NCBI RefSeq assembly: GCF_000423145.1
Contig: NZ_AUHK01000002.1
Span: forward strand, 37,972 to 101,971
Source of the DNA: Helcococcus sueciensis DSM 17243
GTDB lineage: Bacteria; Bacillota; Clostridia; Tissierellales; Peptoniphilaceae
Direction: 5' to 3'
Length of the DNA stretch: 64,000 nt
How positions within the stretch are numbered: position 1 is the stretch's first letter; every line of letters begins with the position of its first letter. Under the pieces are notes generated by a model. The model searched no databases, was not told the origin of the DNA, and saw only the letters and a list, made by a program, of their open reading frames with translations. Both the position numbers and the translations under genes were made by a program. Below, one piece after another: positions 1 through 9,084 of this stretch.

Positions 1-103
1 TGATAAAAACCCAGCTGGTACACGTATTTTTGGACCTGTAACAAGAGAACTTAGAGCGAATGGTTTTATGAAGATCATATCATTAGCTCCAGAAGTTTTA
101 TAG
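1..103 (+). CDS. rplN: 50S ribosomal protein L14, C-terminal part
   Basis: The open frame runs in from the left edge and ends at TAG 101-103. The last 33 residues read as the L14 C-terminus, including the segments [13 protein letters not shown] and [12 protein letters not shown]14 is a large-subunit protein near the L19/16S bridge. The next gene is rplX, as expected in the spc operon. The gene start lies outside the window. Confidence 0.95.
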   Translation, partial: DKNPAGTRIFGPVTRELRANGFMKIISLAPEVL

Positions 104-112
104 GAGGAAAAT

Positions 113-424
113 ATGCATATAAAGACTGGAGATAAAGTACAAGTTATTAAAGGTAAAGATAGAGGAAAAGTTGGTAAAGTATTAGTATCTTTTCCTAAAG
201 AAAATAGAGTAATAGTTGAAGGTGTAAACGTACAAGTTAAACACCAAAAACCAACACAAGCAAACCAACAAGGTGGTATTATTGAAAGAGAAGGAGCAAT
301 CCACGCTTCAAATGTACTACTTTATGATGAAAAGCTAGGTAGAGGCGTAAGAACAAGAACAGAAGTAAAAGATGGCAAGAAAGTTCGTGTATCAGCAAAA
401 TCTGGCAATAGATTAGATAAATAG
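113..424 (+). CDS. rplX: 50S ribosomal protein L24
   Basis: A 103-residue protein of normal length. It has an N-terminal KOW motif at about residues 5-33 ([18 protein letters not shown]). L24 is an early 23S rRNA assembly initiator near the exit-tunnel opening. The start follows AGGAGG at suitable spacing. It lies between rplN and rplE in canonical spc order and is surely co-transcribed. Confidence 0.98.
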   Translation: MHIKTGDKVQVIKGKDRGKVGKVLVSFPKENRVIVEGVNVQVKHQKPTQANQQGGIIEREGAIHASNVLLYDEKLGRGVRTRTEVKDGKKVRVSAKSGNRLDK

Positions 425-436
425 AAAGGAGATAAA

Positions 437-979
437 ATGGATTCTAGATTAAAAGTAAAATATAAAGAAGAAGTTTTACCTGCGTTAATGAAAGAATTTA
501 ATTACAAAAATGTTATGCAGGCTCCAAAACTAGAAAAAATAGTTATTAATATCGGACTAGGTGAAGCTAAAGATAATGTTAAATTATTAGAATCAGCTGT
601 TGAAGAATTAAGAACTATTACAGGACAACAACCAGTAATTGCTAAAGCAAAAAAATCTGTATCTAACTTTAAATTAAGAGAAGGTCAACCTATCGGTGTT
701 AAAGTTACATTAAGAGGCAGATTAATGAATGACTTTTTTGATAAATTAGTAAACATTTCATTGCCAAGAGTTAGAGACTTTAGAGGAGTTTCACCAAAAT
801 CATTTGATGGTAGAGGAAACTATGCTCTAGGTATTAAGGAACAATTAATTTTCCCAGAAATCGTATTTGATCAAATAGAACAAATAAGAGGTATGGACAT
901 TATTATTGTTACTACTGCGCAAACTGACGAAGAAGGAAGAGCATTGCTTTCAAAATTAGGCATGCCTTTCATGAAGTAA
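437..979 (+). CDS. rplE: 50S ribosomal protein L5
   Basis: A 180-residue protein matching L5 length, with the hallmark segments [15 protein letters not shown] near the N-terminus and [12 protein letters not shown] at about residues 110-121. L5 binds 5S rRNA and contacts P-site tRNA in the central protuberance. The start has an AAAGGAG site. Its place between rplX and rpsN is canonical. Confidence 0.98.
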   Translation: MDSRLKVKYKEEVLPALMKEFNYKNVMQAPKLEKIVINIGLGEAKDNVKLLESAVEELRTITGQQPVIAKAKKSVSNFKLREGQPIGVKVTLRGRLMNDFFDKLVNISLPRVRDFRGVSPKSFDGRGNYALGIKEQLIFPEIVFDQIEQIRGMDIIIVTTAQTDEEGRALLSKLGMPFMK

Positions 980-992
980 GTAAGGAGATAAT

Positions 993-1178
993 ATGGCAAA
1001 AAAATCAATGATTGCTAAACAACAAAGAAAACAAAAGTTTTCTACAAGAGAATATACAAGATGTAGTATCTGTGGAAGACCACATTCAGTATTAAAAAAA
1101 TATGGAATTTGTCGTATATGTTTTAGAGAACTTGCATACAAAGGTGAAATACCTGGTGTAAAAAAATCAAGTTGGTAA
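993..1178 (+). CDS. rpsN: 30S ribosomal protein S14, zinc-binding (type Z)
   Basis: A 61-residue S14 of the short zinc-ribbon class. Cys24, Cys27, Cys40 and Cys43 form two CxxC pairs around the conserved RCSICGRPH and GICRICFRE segments. S14 assembles late into the 30S head. The zinc form indicates that this operon copy is the housekeeping, zinc-replete version; the zinc-free paralogue would be elsewhere. The start has a clear AAGGAG site. Confidence 0.98.
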   Translation: MAKKSMIAKQQRKQKFSTREYTRCSICGRPHSVLKKYGICRICFRELAYKGEIPGVKKSSW

Positions 1179-1194
1179 GAAGGGGGTAAAATTT

Positions 1195-1587
1195 ATGATG
1201 ACTGATCCTATAGCAGATATGCTATCAAGAATTAGAAATGGTAATTTAGCAAAACATAAATCAGTTGAAGTACCTGCTTCTAATATTAAGAAAGATCTTG
1301 CACAAATCTTATTAGACGAAGGATATATAAAAGGATTCAACGTTACAGAAGATGATAAGCAAGGAATAATTACTATAGATTTAAAATATGTTAATGAACA
1401 AAGAGTTATATCTGGATTAAAGAGAATTTCTAAACCAGGACGTAGAGTATATGTGAGTGCACAAGATGTTCCTCAAGTACTAAACGGATTAGGTACAGCA
1501 ATTATCTCTACATCAAAGGGTGTAATGACAGATAAGAACGCAAGAAAAGAAACTGTTGGCGGCGAAGTAATCTGCTACGTTTGGTAG
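1195..1587 (+). CDS. rpsH: 30S ribosomal protein S8
   Basis: A 130-residue S8 ([13 protein letters not shown] at the N-terminus, [13 protein letters not shown] at the C-terminus). S8 binds the central domain of 16S rRNA and in many bacteria also represses the spc operon. Two adjacent ATG codons (1195 and 1198) follow the AAGGGGG site. The second gives the usual MTDPIADM start, and the choice changes one residue only. Confidence 0.97.
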   Translation: MMTDPIADMLSRIRNGNLAKHKSVEVPASNIKKDLAQILLDEGYIKGFNVTEDDKQGIITIDLKYVNEQRVISGLKRISKPGRRVYVSAQDVPQVLNGLGTAIISTSKGVMTDKNARKETVGGEVICYVW

Positions 1588-1606
1588 TTTCAACAAGGAG
1601 GAAAAA

Positions 1607-2143
1607 ATGTCAAGAATTGGATTAAAACCAATTGAAATCCCTGCTGGAGTTGAAATTAAATTTGAAAATGGTTTAGTAGAAGTAAAAGGACCTAAAGGAA
1701 ATTTAAATCAAGAAGTAGGCAGAGGTTTCGTATTAAACATTGAAGATGGACAAGCAACATTAGTAAGACCATCAGAATCAAAAGAAGATAAATCATTACA
1801 TGGATTATATAGAACATTAATCGAAAATATGATTATTGGTGTTACTGAAGGATATAAAAAACAACTAGAAATAGTTGGTACAGGTTATAGAGCTCAAAAA
1901 CAAGGGAATAAATTAAATTTATCACTTGGTTTTTCACATCCTCTAATACTTGAAGATCCTGAAGGAATTACTACAGAAGTACCATCTGAAAGAGTTATTA
2001 TAATAAGTGGTATAGATAAACAATTAGTTGGTAACTATACAGCAAAAATCAGAGCGTTTAGAAGTCCTGAACCATATAAAGGTAAAGGTGTTAAATATGC
2101 TGATGAATATGTAAGAAGAAAAGTTGGTAAGACTGGTAAATAG
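1607..2143 (+). CDS. rplF: 50S ribosomal protein L6
   Basis: A 178-residue L6 with the opening MSRIGLKPIEIPAGV and the C-terminal signature PEPYKGKGVKYADE. L6 is a two-domain protein at the base of the L7/L12 stalk near the factor-binding site. The AAGGAGG site precedes the ATG. Canonical order rpsH-rplF-rplR. Confidence 0.98.
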   Translation: MSRIGLKPIEIPAGVEIKFENGLVEVKGPKGNLNQEVGRGFVLNIEDGQATLVRPSESKEDKSLHGLYRTLIENMIIGVTEGYKKQLEIVGTGYRAQKQGNKLNLSLGFSHPLILEDPEGITTEVPSERVIIISGIDKQLVGNYTAKIRAFRSPEPYKGKGVKYADEYVRRKVGKTGK

Positions 2144-2156
2144 AAAGGAGTATTAA

Positions 2157-2519
2157 ATGGCAAGATTTAATAAAAGTTTAAATAGAAAAGCTAGACATCA
2201 AAGAGTAAGAAAAAATTTAAGTGGTACTCCTGAAAGACCAAGATTAAGCGTATATAAGAGTAATGCTAACATTTATGCACAAATTATAGATGATGTTAAT
2301 GGAGTTACATTAGTAAGTGCATCAACATTAGATAAAGAAATCAAGGGTGAAGGTGTTGGTTCAAATGTTGAATCAGCTAAAAAAGTTGGAGAAGCAATTG
2401 CTAAAAGAGCTCTTGATAAAGGCGTTGAAAATGTAGTATTTGATAGATCAGGATATATTTATCACGGCAAAGTAAAAGAACTAGCAGAATCAGCAAGAGA
2501 AGCTGGTTTGAAATTCTAG
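2157..2519 (+). CDS. rplR: 50S ribosomal protein L18
   Basis: A 120-residue L18. The basic N-terminus ([21 protein letters not shown]) and the [20 protein letters not shown] end are family hallmarks. L18 binds 5S rRNA with L5 in the central protuberance. An AAAGGAG site precedes the ATG. It lies 13 bases after rplF and 12 before rpsE, within one transcription unit. Confidence 0.97.
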   Translation: MARFNKSLNRKARHQRVRKNLSGTPERPRLSVYKSNANIYAQIIDDVNGVTLVSASTLDKEIKGEGVGSNVESAKKVGEAIAKRALDKGVENVVFDRSGYIYHGKVKELAESAREAGLKF

Positions 2520-2531
2520 TCGGGAGGAATA

Positions 2532-3032
2532 ATGGCAAGAGATAGAAGAAACACATCAGAATTTGAAGAAAGAGTAGTTGACATCTCTAGAGTTACTAAA
2601 GTAGCTAAGGGTGGTAGAACTATGAGATTTTCAGCGCTAGTTGTAGTTGGAAACAAAAAAGGAACTATTGGAGTTGGTATAGGTAAAGCTAACGAAGTTC
2701 CAGAAGCTATCAGAAAAGGCGTAGAAGATGCAAAGAAAAATGCAGTAGAAATTGATATAGTAAATGGTACTATTCCTCACGAAATCTACGGAAGACACGG
2801 AGCAGGTGTTGTATTTATGAAACCTGCTGCAGAAGGGGTTGGTATTATCGCTGGTGGTCCAGTGCGTGCCGTTTGTGAATTAGCTGGTATCCAAAACATC
2901 CGTGCTAAATCTTTAGGTTCATCAAACTCAAAGAGTATGGTAAACGCTACACTTCAAGGATTAAAAGATGTTAAAACAGCTGAAGAAATCGCAAGACTTC
3001 GTGGTAAAAGTGTTGAAGAAATACTAAACTAG
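2532..3032 (+). CDS. rpsE: 30S ribosomal protein S5
   Basis: A 166-residue S5 with the N-terminal double-stranded RNA-binding fold ([34 protein letters not shown]) and the C-terminal [18 protein letters not shown] segment. S5 helps maintain decoding fidelity on the 30S body, and spectinomycin-resistance changes map to its loop. The site GGGAGG sits upstream of the ATG. Confidence 0.98.
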   Translation: MARDRRNTSEFEERVVDISRVTKVAKGGRTMRFSALVVVGNKKGTIGVGIGKANEVPEAIRKGVEDAKKNAVEIDIVNGTIPHEIYGRHGAGVVFMKPAAEGVGIIAGGPVRAVCELAGIQNIRAKSLGSSNSKSMVNATLQGLKDVKTAEEIARLRGKSVEEILN

Positions 3033-3041
3033 GAGGCTAGC

Positions 3042-3224
3042 ATGTCAAAATTAGAAATTAAACTAGTAAAAAGTCCAATCGGAAGATTGGAAAAACATCA
3101 AAAAACTGTAGAAGCACTTGGACTAAAAAAAGTTGGACAAACTATTGTAAAAGAGTCAAATCCAGCTATTTTAGGAATGGTTAGAGCAATTGATTTTATG
3201 GTTGAAGTAAAAGAAGTTGAATAG
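3042..3224 (+). CDS. rpmD: 50S ribosomal protein L30
   Basis: A 60-residue L30 of the normal bacterial size, with the conserved [23 protein letters not shown] region. It begins 10 bases after rpsE behind AGGAGG. L30 is a small peripheral protein of the large subunit. The stop overlaps the ribosome site of rplO. Confidence 0.96.
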   Translation: MSKLEIKLVKSPIGRLEKHQKTVEALGLKKVGQTIVKESNPAILGMVRAIDFMVEVKEVE

Positions 3225-3234
3225 GAGGTGCACA

Positions 3235-3684
3235 ATGAAATTACATGATTTAAGACCTGCACCAGGCGGTGAAGTTAAAAAGAAAAAAAGAATTGGTCGT
3301 GGACACGGTTCAGGATGGGGTAAAACATCTGCTCGTGGTCAAAAAGGTCAAAAGGCTAGATCAGGTGGTGGAGTAAGACCAGGATTTGAAGGTGGTCAAA
3401 TGCCTCTATTCCAAAGATTACCTAAGAGAGGTTTCACTAATAACTTCAGTAAAGTTTATGGTGAAGTAAACCTAACTCAATTAAATAGATTTGAAGAAGG
3501 TACAGAAATAACACCAGAATTATTATTTGAAACTGGATTAGTAAAGAAATCTAAAGCTAAGGACGGTATCAAGGTTTTAGGAACTGGTGAATTAGACAAG
3601 AAATTAATAGTAAAAGCTCAAAAGTTTTCTAAATCAGCAGAAGAGAAGATTAATTCTCTAGGAGGAAGGGCAGAGGTGATCTAA
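3235..3684 (+). CDS. rplO: 50S ribosomal protein L15
   Basis: A 149-residue L15 with the glycine/arginine-rich N-terminus ([20 protein letters not shown]). I start it at ATG 3235, 6 bases after AGGAGG, which gives [11 protein letters not shown], the usual L15 start. An in-frame start a few codons earlier would overlap rpmD and lacks a ribosome site. L15 is a late-assembly large-subunit protein next to secY. Confidence 0.96.
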   Translation: MKLHDLRPAPGGEVKKKKRIGRGHGSGWGKTSARGQKGQKARSGGGVRPGFEGGQMPLFQRLPKRGFTNNFSKVYGEVNLTQLNRFEEGTEITPELLFETGLVKKSKAKDGIKVLGTGELDKKLIVKAQKFSKSAEEKINSLGGRAEVI

Positions 3685-3685
3685 G

Positions 3686-4972
3686 ATGCTAAAAACATTC
3701 GCTAATGCTTGGAAGATAGAAGATTTAAGAAAGAAAATGATTTTTACTCTTTTAATGGTAGTTGTATTTAGATTTGGTAATATATTACCTCTACCATTTG
3801 TTAATAAAGAGATAGTAAAACAAATATATAATGGGACTGCAGGTTCAATTTTAGGATTAGTTAACCAAATTACTGGTGGTGGTTTATCATCACTTTCAGT
3901 GTTTGCACTAGGGGTTGGACCATATATTACATCATCAATCGTAGTTCAATTATTAACATTTGCAATCCCTTCATTAGAAGAATTATCTAAACAAGGTGAA
4001 GCTGGAAGAAAGAAAATACAAAAGATTACTAAGTATGTAGCTTTAGTATTAGCTATACTTCAAGCTTACGGTATAGTTGTGGGTATATTCAATTTAGCTA
4101 TCGCTAATGGTGAAGGATTTTTACCAAAATTAGTGGTAATAGTTTCATTAGTAGCTGGATCTCAATTCATAGTATGGATTGGTGAATTAATAACTGAACA
4201 TGGAATCGGTAATGGTGTATCAATGATTATTTTCTTAGGAATTATATCAAGTATTCCTGATGTTGTAATCGGATGGTTCCAAGGAATTACACAAGGTGTT
4301 GTTGGTTATGAATGGTGGAAATTTGTAATACTATTATTAATCACAATAATTTCTGTAATTTTTGTAGTGTTATTGACAGAAGGTGAAAGAAGAGTACCAG
4401 TTCAATACGCAAAAAGAGTTGTTGGAAGAAAAATGTATGGTGGTTCATCTACACATATTCCAATAAAAGTTAATATGAGTGGTGTTATGCCTGTTATTTT
4501 TGCATCAGCAGTACTTGCATTACCTCAAACTCTTGCATTAATTTTTGGTGGAGGATTTAGAACCTTTGTAGAAAAATGGTTCATTCCTACAGGAACATTA
4601 GGAACAATTGTATTTATTATAATTCAATTTGCGATGGTAATTTTATTTGCATATTTTTATAACTCAATTCAATTTAGTCCTTATGAATATTCTAAAAACT
4701 TACAACAAAATGGTGGTTTCATTCCAGGTATTAGACCAGGAAAACCAACAACTGATTATTTAGGGAATGTAGTAGGTAGAATAACATTAATCGGTGCTAT
4801 AGGATTAGGTATTATAGCAGCAGCACCAAGACTAATAAGTCATTTTATGAATGCACATTTAGCACTTGGTGGAACATCAATCATCATTGTAGTTGGTGTA
4901 ATAATTGAAACACAAAAACAACTAGAAGCAATGATGCAAATGAGACATTATAAAGGTTTCTTAAATAAATAA
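3686..4972 (+). CDS. secY: Preprotein translocase subunit SecY
   Basis: A 428-residue polytopic membrane protein with about ten hydrophobic helices. It forms the protein-conducting channel with SecE and SecG for SecA-driven export and membrane insertion. Family signatures visible are TEGERRVPVQYAKRVVG (cytosolic loop) and IPGIRPGKPTTDYL. It begins one base after rplO behind AGAGGTGAT, so it is translationally linked, and is followed by adk. Confidence 0.98.
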   Translation: MLKTFANAWKIEDLRKKMIFTLLMVVVFRFGNILPLPFVNKEIVKQIYNGTAGSILGLVNQITGGGLSSLSVFALGVGPYITSSIVVQLLTFAIPSLEELSKQGEAGRKKIQKITKYVALVLAILQAYGIVVGIFNLAIANGEGFLPKLVVIVSLVAGSQFIVWIGELITEHGIGNGVSMIIFLGIISSIPDVVIGWFQGITQGVVGYEWWKFVILLLITIISVIFVVLLTEGERRVPVQYAKRVVGRKMYGGSSTHIPIKVNMSGVMPVIFASAVLALPQTLALIFGGGFRTFVEKWFIPTGTLGTIVFIIIQFAMVILFAYFYNSIQFSPYEYSKNLQQNGGFIPGIRPGKPTTDYLGNVVGRITLIGAIGLGIIAAAPRLISHFMNAHLALGGTSIIIVVGVIIETQKQLEAMMQMRHYKGFLNK

Positions 4973-4985
4973 TAAGGAGTAATAC

Positions 4986-5627
4986 ATGATATTAATATTA
5001 TTAGGCCCTCCTGGAGCTGGTAAAGGCTCTCAAGCATCAAAAATTATTGAAGAATTTGGAGTAACTCATATTTCAACTGGAGATATTTTTAGAAAAAATA
5101 TTAAAGAAGGTACTGAGTTAGGTCTAAAAGTTAAAAAAATTATAGAAGCAGGGTCATTAGTATCCGATGATCTTACAAATGAACTTGTATTTGATAGATT
5201 AGCTAAAGAAAATTCAGAATCTGGATTTATGCTAGACGGATATCCAAGAAATATTAATCAAGCGGAAGCTTTAGATTCATGGTTAAAAGAACATGATAAA
5301 GAAATTACGAAAGTTATTTATATAGAAGCATCCAATGAAACTTTAATAGGAAGAATATCTGGAAGAAGGGTATGTAAGAACTGTGGTGCAACATATCATA
5401 TCAAAAACCATCCTCCAAAAGTTGATGGAATATGCGATGTTTGCGGTAGTGAATTAGTTCAAAGACCTGATGATAATGAAGAAACCGCATTAGACAGAAT
5501 TGAAGTTTATAATAGAAAAACTTCTCCATTGATTGATTACTATGAAAAATCCGGTGTTTTACACAGATTTAATGGTAATTTAGAAATAGATGAAGTTTAT
5601 GAAGATGTAAGAGATTCTCTGAAGTAA
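4986..5627 (+). CDS. adk: Adenylate kinase
   Basis: A 213-residue adenylate kinase (ATP + AMP to 2 ADP). The P-loop GPPGAGKGSQ is at residues 7-16, the AMP-site segment LDGYPRN is in the middle, and the lid holds two CxxC pairs (CKNC and CDVC), the zinc-lid form common in Firmicutes. In most Firmicutes map follows adk, but here a KOW-domain gene follows directly. Confidence 0.98.
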   Translation: MILILLGPPGAGKGSQASKIIEEFGVTHISTGDIFRKNIKEGTELGLKVKKIIEAGSLVSDDLTNELVFDRLAKENSESGFMLDGYPRNINQAEALDSWLKEHDKEITKVIYIEASNETLIGRISGRRVCKNCGATYHIKNHPPKVDGICDVCGSELVQRPDDNEETALDRIEVYNRKTSPLIDYYEKSGVLHRFNGNLEIDEVYEDVRDSLK

Positions 5628-5632
5628 TTCAT

Positions 5633-5932
5633 ATGATTTTTAATAAAGATAAAACTAAATTGTCACCTGGTCAATTTTGCACATCAAAACAGGGAAGAGA
5701 CAAAGGAAAAATTTATATCGTATATGAAATTGTCGACGAGGATTATGTCTTACTTGTAAATGGCGAAGATAGAAATATAAAAAATCCTAAGAGGAAAAAT
5801 CAAAGACATTTACAGAAAGTAAATTCTTGGATAGATGATTTCAATATACTTAAAGAAGAAGATAAACTTGAAGATATAAAGATAAAGAGATCTATAAAAT
5901 TGAAATTACAGGAGGACAAAATTGGCAAATAA
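5633..5932 (+). CDS. KOW-domain RNA-binding protein (L14e-like)
   Basis: A 99-residue basic protein. Residues 10-50 form a KOW/SH3-like barrel ([23 protein letters not shown]) like the small L14e/YbxF-like proteins that many Clostridia carry between map and infA. Its role is probably ribosome or RNA related. It begins 5 bases after adk with only a weak ribosome site, so it may depend on coupling. Its stop overlaps infA by 11 bases. Confidence 0.8.
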   Translation: MIFNKDKTKLSPGQFCTSKQGRDKGKIYIVYEIVDEDYVLLVNGEDRNIKNPKRKNQRHLQKVNSWIDDFNILKEEDKLEDIKIKRSIKLKLQEDKIGK

Positions 5933-6140
5933 AGATGTTATAGAAGTAACTGGTAAAGTTAAAGAAGCATTACCAAATACAATATTTATTGTAGAACTAG
6001 AATCAGGACATCAAATTCAAGCCCATATATCAGGTAAATTAAGAATGAATTATATTAGAATTCTTCCAGGAGATGAGGTTACAGTTGAAATGTCACCTTA
6101 TGACTTGACTAAGGGAAGAATTACATGGAGAAAGAAATAG
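5922..6140 (+). CDS. infA: Translation initiation factor IF-1
   Basis: A 72-residue IF-1 with an OB fold ([40 protein letters not shown]). IF-1 occupies the A site during initiation and modulates IF-2 and IF-3. The start is TTG at 5922, set by the adjacent AGGAGG at 5910-5915; it is also the first residue of the expected MANKDVIEV start. It overlaps the end of the KOW gene. Confidence 0.97.
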   Translation: MANKDVIEVTGKVKEALPNTIFIVELESGHQIQAHISGKLRMNYIRILPGDEVTVEMSPYDLTKGRITWRKK

Positions 6141-6149
6141 GGGGATTAT

Positions 6150-6263
6150 ATGAAAGTAAGACCATCAGTAAAGAAAATGTGTGAAAAATGTAAAATTATC
6201 AGAAGAAAAGGCAAAGTAATGGTAATTTGCAGTAATCCAAAACACAAACAAAGACAAGGTTAG
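6150..6263 (+). CDS. rpmJ: 50S ribosomal protein L36
   Basis: A 37-residue protein beginning [15 protein letters not shown], the universal L36 sequence. Cys11, Cys14, Cys27 and His32 form the zinc site. It lies 9 bases after infA behind GGGGGA and 10 before rpsM, as in other Firmicutes. Confidence 0.97.
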   Translation: MKVRPSVKKMCEKCKIIRRKGKVMVICSNPKHKQRQG

Positions 6264-6273
6264 GAGGCACGAC

Positions 6274-6618
6274 TTGGCAAGAATTTCTGGAGTTGACCTA
6301 CCAAGAGAAAAGAGAGTTGAAATTGGTTTAACTTATATTTTCGGAATTGGTAGAGCAAGATCAAATAAAATTTTACAAGATGCTGGAGTAAATCCTGATA
6401 CAAGAGTTAAGGACCTTACAGAAAGCGAATTACAAGCTATAAGAGATCAAATCGATAATTACACATTAGAAGGTGATTTGAGAAGAGATGTTAGTTTAAA
6501 TATTAAGAGACTACGTGAAATTAACTCATATAGAGGTCGTAGACATAGAATGAATCTACCTGTAAGAGGACAAAATACAAAAAACAATTCAAGAACTCGT
6601 AAAGGTAAGAAAAGATAG
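6274..6618 (+). CDS. rpsM: 30S ribosomal protein S13
   Basis: A 114-residue S13 starting at TTG 6274 behind TAGGAGG. The start [21 protein letters not shown], the helix-hairpin-helix GIGRARS, and the basic tail [17 protein letters not shown] are S13 hallmarks. S13 lies in the 30S head and bridges to the 50S (L5). It is one of three TTG starts in this operon (infA, rpsM, rpsK). Confidence 0.97.
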   Translation: MARISGVDLPREKRVEIGLTYIFGIGRARSNKILQDAGVNPDTRVKDLTESELQAIRDQIDNYTLEGDLRRDVSLNIKRLREINSYRGRRHRMNLPVRGQNTKNNSRTRKGKKR

Positions 6619-6628
6619 GGGGTAGAAT

Positions 6629-7042
6629 TTGGCAAAAGCAACAAAAAATGCACGTGGTAAACAAGCTACACGTGTAAGAAGAAGAGATAGAAAGCAAATC
6701 GAAAGAGGCCAAGCTCATATCAATTCAACTTTTAACAATACAATGGTTATGTTAACAGATATGAATGGTAATGCTATTTCTTGGTCATCAGCTGGTCAAT
6801 TAGGTTTTAAAGGCTCTAGAAAATCTACTCCATTTGCAGCTCAACAAGCAGCAGAAGAAGCAGCTAAAAAAGCTATGGAACATGGACTTAAAACTGTTGA
6901 AGTATATGTAAAAGGACCAGGTTCTGGTAGAGAATCAGCTATAAGAGCTTTACAAACTGCAGGTTTATCAATTAATAAGATTAAAGACGTTACTCCAATA
7001 CCTCACAATGGTACAAGACCACCAAAGAAGAGAAGAGTATAG
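6629..7042 (+). CDS. rpsK: 30S ribosomal protein S11
   Basis: A 137-residue S11 starting at TTG 6629 behind GGGGGT. The core [23 protein letters not shown] and the tail [16 protein letters not shown] are diagnostic. S11 sits on the 30S platform near the mRNA exit and the Shine-Dalgarno helix. Confidence 0.97.
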   Translation: MAKATKNARGKQATRVRRRDRKQIERGQAHINSTFNNTMVMLTDMNGNAISWSSAGQLGFKGSRKSTPFAAQQAAEEAAKKAMEHGLKTVEVYVKGPGSGRESAIRALQTAGLSINKIKDVTPIPHNGTRPPKKRRV

Positions 7043-7056
7043 GGAGGATATGATTA

Positions 7057-7644
7057 ATGGCAAAATATAATGGACCAATACTTAAGAGAGCAAGAACACT
7101 TGGTGTTGCTCCACAAGTAGTTGGAATAGATAAAAAATCAAATAGAAATCCTAAACAAAGATCAGGTAAATTAAGTGAATATGGTCTTCAATTACAAGAA
7201 AAACAAAAAGCGAAATTTATTTATGGTGTTTTAGAAAAACAATTTAGAAGAGTATATAAAGACGCTGAAAAATTACACGGTATTACAGGTGAAAATTTAC
7301 TACAATTATTAGAATTAAGATTAGATAATGTTGTATATAGAATGGGTTTTGCAAAAACTAGAAATGAAGCAAAACAATTAATATCTCATGGACATTTCTT
7401 AGTTAATGGTAAGAAAGTAGATATTCCTTCATATAGAGTTTCTCAAGGTGATGTAATATCTGTTAAAGAAAAATCTAGAAATAATGGAGTTTTCAAATAC
7501 ACTGAAGATAAAGTATGGAACCAAGCAAAATGGGTAAGTGTAGATGTTGAAAAACTTGAAGGTAAAGTAGATTCATTACCTCAAAGAGAAGATATAGATT
7601 TTGAAATAAATGAACAATTAATAGTTGAGTTGTATTCAAAATAA
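7057..7644 (+). CDS. rpsD: 30S ribosomal protein S4
   Basis: A 195-residue S4 with an S4 RNA-binding domain in the second half ([35 protein letters not shown]). It initiates 30S assembly and contributes to decoding accuracy. There are no N-terminal cysteines, so it is the zinc-free form. In many Firmicutes rpsD is elsewhere; here it lies between rpsK and rpoA, as in Clostridia. Site GGGAGG. Confidence 0.97.
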   Translation: MAKYNGPILKRARTLGVAPQVVGIDKKSNRNPKQRSGKLSEYGLQLQEKQKAKFIYGVLEKQFRRVYKDAEKLHGITGENLLQLLELRLDNVVYRMGFAKTRNEAKQLISHGHFLVNGKKVDIPSYRVSQGDVISVKEKSRNNGVFKYTEDKVWNQAKWVSVDVEKLEGKVDSLPQREDIDFEINEQLIVELYSK

Positions 7645-7669
7645 TAGTTTAAAGCACAGGAGGTAATCC

Positions 7670-8620
7670 GTGATAGAAAAGCTAAATACTAAAATTGAAA
7701 TATTAGACATTGATGAAAAAAACAATAGAGGAAGTTTCGTAATTTCACCACTAGAAAGAGGTTATGGAACTACTCTTGGTAACAGTATGAGAAGAGTACT
7801 TCTATCATCTCTACCAGGTAGTGCAATATCAAGTATTAAATTTGATGAAGGGGTATTACATGAATTCTCAACTGTTAAAGGTGTGATTGAAGATGTACCT
7901 GAAATTATATTAAATATTAAAGGCATAGCAATAAAAAAACTATCAGATAGTGAAGGTCCTATTAATCTAAGATTAGATGTAGAAGGTCCTAAAATTGTTA
8001 CTGCTGGAGATATTGTAGGTGATGCTGAATTAGAAATTGTAAACAAAGATCACTATATAGCTACTGTAAATGATGAAGGTTCAATACATATGGATCTTCA
8101 AGTTTCAGATGGTACAGGATATTCAACAGCAGATCAACACAAGCCTGAAGAATTACAAATTGGTGAAATATCCATTGATTCATCATTTACTCCAGTGGGT
8201 AAGGTAAACTTTATTGTTGAAAAAACAAGAGTAGGTCAAACAATTGACTATGATAAACTAACACTTGAAGTAGAAACAAATGGAACAATCACTCCACAAG
8301 AAGCTGTATCTGATGGAGCACAAATTTTAATTAATTATCTAAATTTCTTTACTGAATTACCAAATATAGAACAAGAACAAGTAGAAGAAGTTGAAGATGA
8401 AGAAGAAATAGATGATAATGAACAAGTATTATCATTAACACTTGAAGAATTAGATTTAAGCCTTAGAGCGTTTAATTGCTTGAAGAGAGCTGGAATCAAT
8501 ACTGTAGGTGAAATTATAGAAGTTCCAGAAGATGAATTAGTTAAAATCAAGAATTTTGGTAAAAAATCATTCCTTGAAGTTAAAGAAAAAATTGAAGGCT
8601 TAGGTTTAGAATTAAAATAA
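7670..8620 (+). CDS. rpoA: RNA polymerase alpha subunit
   Basis: A 316-residue alpha subunit with a GTG start behind AGGAGGT. The N-terminal dimerisation domain is residues 1-230 (RGYGTTLGNSMRRVLLSSLPG). A glutamate-rich linker is near residues 235-255 and the C-terminal DNA- and activator-binding domain follows (LDLSLRAFNCLKRAGI). It nucleates RNA polymerase assembly. Confidence 0.98.
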   Translation: MIEKLNTKIEILDIDEKNNRGSFVISPLERGYGTTLGNSMRRVLLSSLPGSAISSIKFDEGVLHEFSTVKGVIEDVPEIILNIKGIAIKKLSDSEGPINLRLDVEGPKIVTAGDIVGDAELEIVNKDHYIATVNDEGSIHMDLQVSDGTGYSTADQHKPEELQIGEISIDSSFTPVGKVNFIVEKTRVGQTIDYDKLTLEVETNGTITPQEAVSDGAQILINYLNFFTELPNIEQEQVEEVEDEEEIDDNEQVLSLTLEELDLSLRAFNCLKRAGINTVGEIIEVPEDELVKIKNFGKKSFLEVKEKIEGLGLELK

Positions 8621-8641
8621 AAGTATTAACGAGGAGGCAGT

Positions 8642-8983
8642 ATGTCAAGTTTAAGAAAATTAGGAAGAAGAACTGACCATCGTAATGCAATGTTAAGAAA
8701 TCTTGTTCAATCAGTATTAGAAAATGGAAGAATTCAAACATCAGTAACTAGAGCTAAAGAAGCTCAAAGATTAACTGATAAAATGATTACATTAGCTAAA
8801 AAAGGTGACTTACATTCAAGACGTCAGGCTCTAGCTTTCATCTATGACACAGAAGTTGTAGAGAAATTATTTGACGAATATGGTCCACAATATAAAGATA
8901 GAAACGGTGGATATACAAGAGTATTAAGAGTAGGACCTAGAAGAGGCGATGCCACAGAAATGGCAATATTAGAATTAGTATAG
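8642..8983 (+). CDS. rplQ: 50S ribosomal protein L17
   Basis: A 113-residue L17 with the start [18 protein letters not shown] and the middle [23 protein letters not shown]. The site GAGGAGG precedes the ATG. It is the last gene of the alpha operon and is followed 10 bases later by an intrinsic terminator. Confidence 0.98.
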   Translation: MSSLRKLGRRTDHRNAMLRNLVQSVLENGRIQTSVTRAKEAQRLTDKMITLAKKGDLHSRRQALAFIYDTEVVEKLFDEYGPQYKDRNGGYTRVLRVGPRRGDATEMAILELV

Positions 8984-8992
8984 TATTTAATT

Positions 8993-9017
8993 AGGACAGA
9001 GCTTTGCCTGTCCTTTT
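8993..9017 (+). terminator. Intrinsic terminator of the ribosomal superoperon
   Basis: The inverted repeat AGGACAG (8993-8999) / CTGTCCT (9008-9014) with a short loop is followed by a T run. It lies just after rplQ and separates the ribosomal operon from the cell-wall and transporter genes. Confidence 0.85.
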
Positions 9018-9084
9018 AATATTTTAAATGTTTTATAATATTTGATATAATAGTATAAAATTATAAAAAAATAAGGGAGCTAAA

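Noticed and set aside
7762..8046. Long minus-strand frame over rpoA
   Set aside because: It has no ribosome site and its Ser/Thr-rich composition is the mirror of the rpoA codons.
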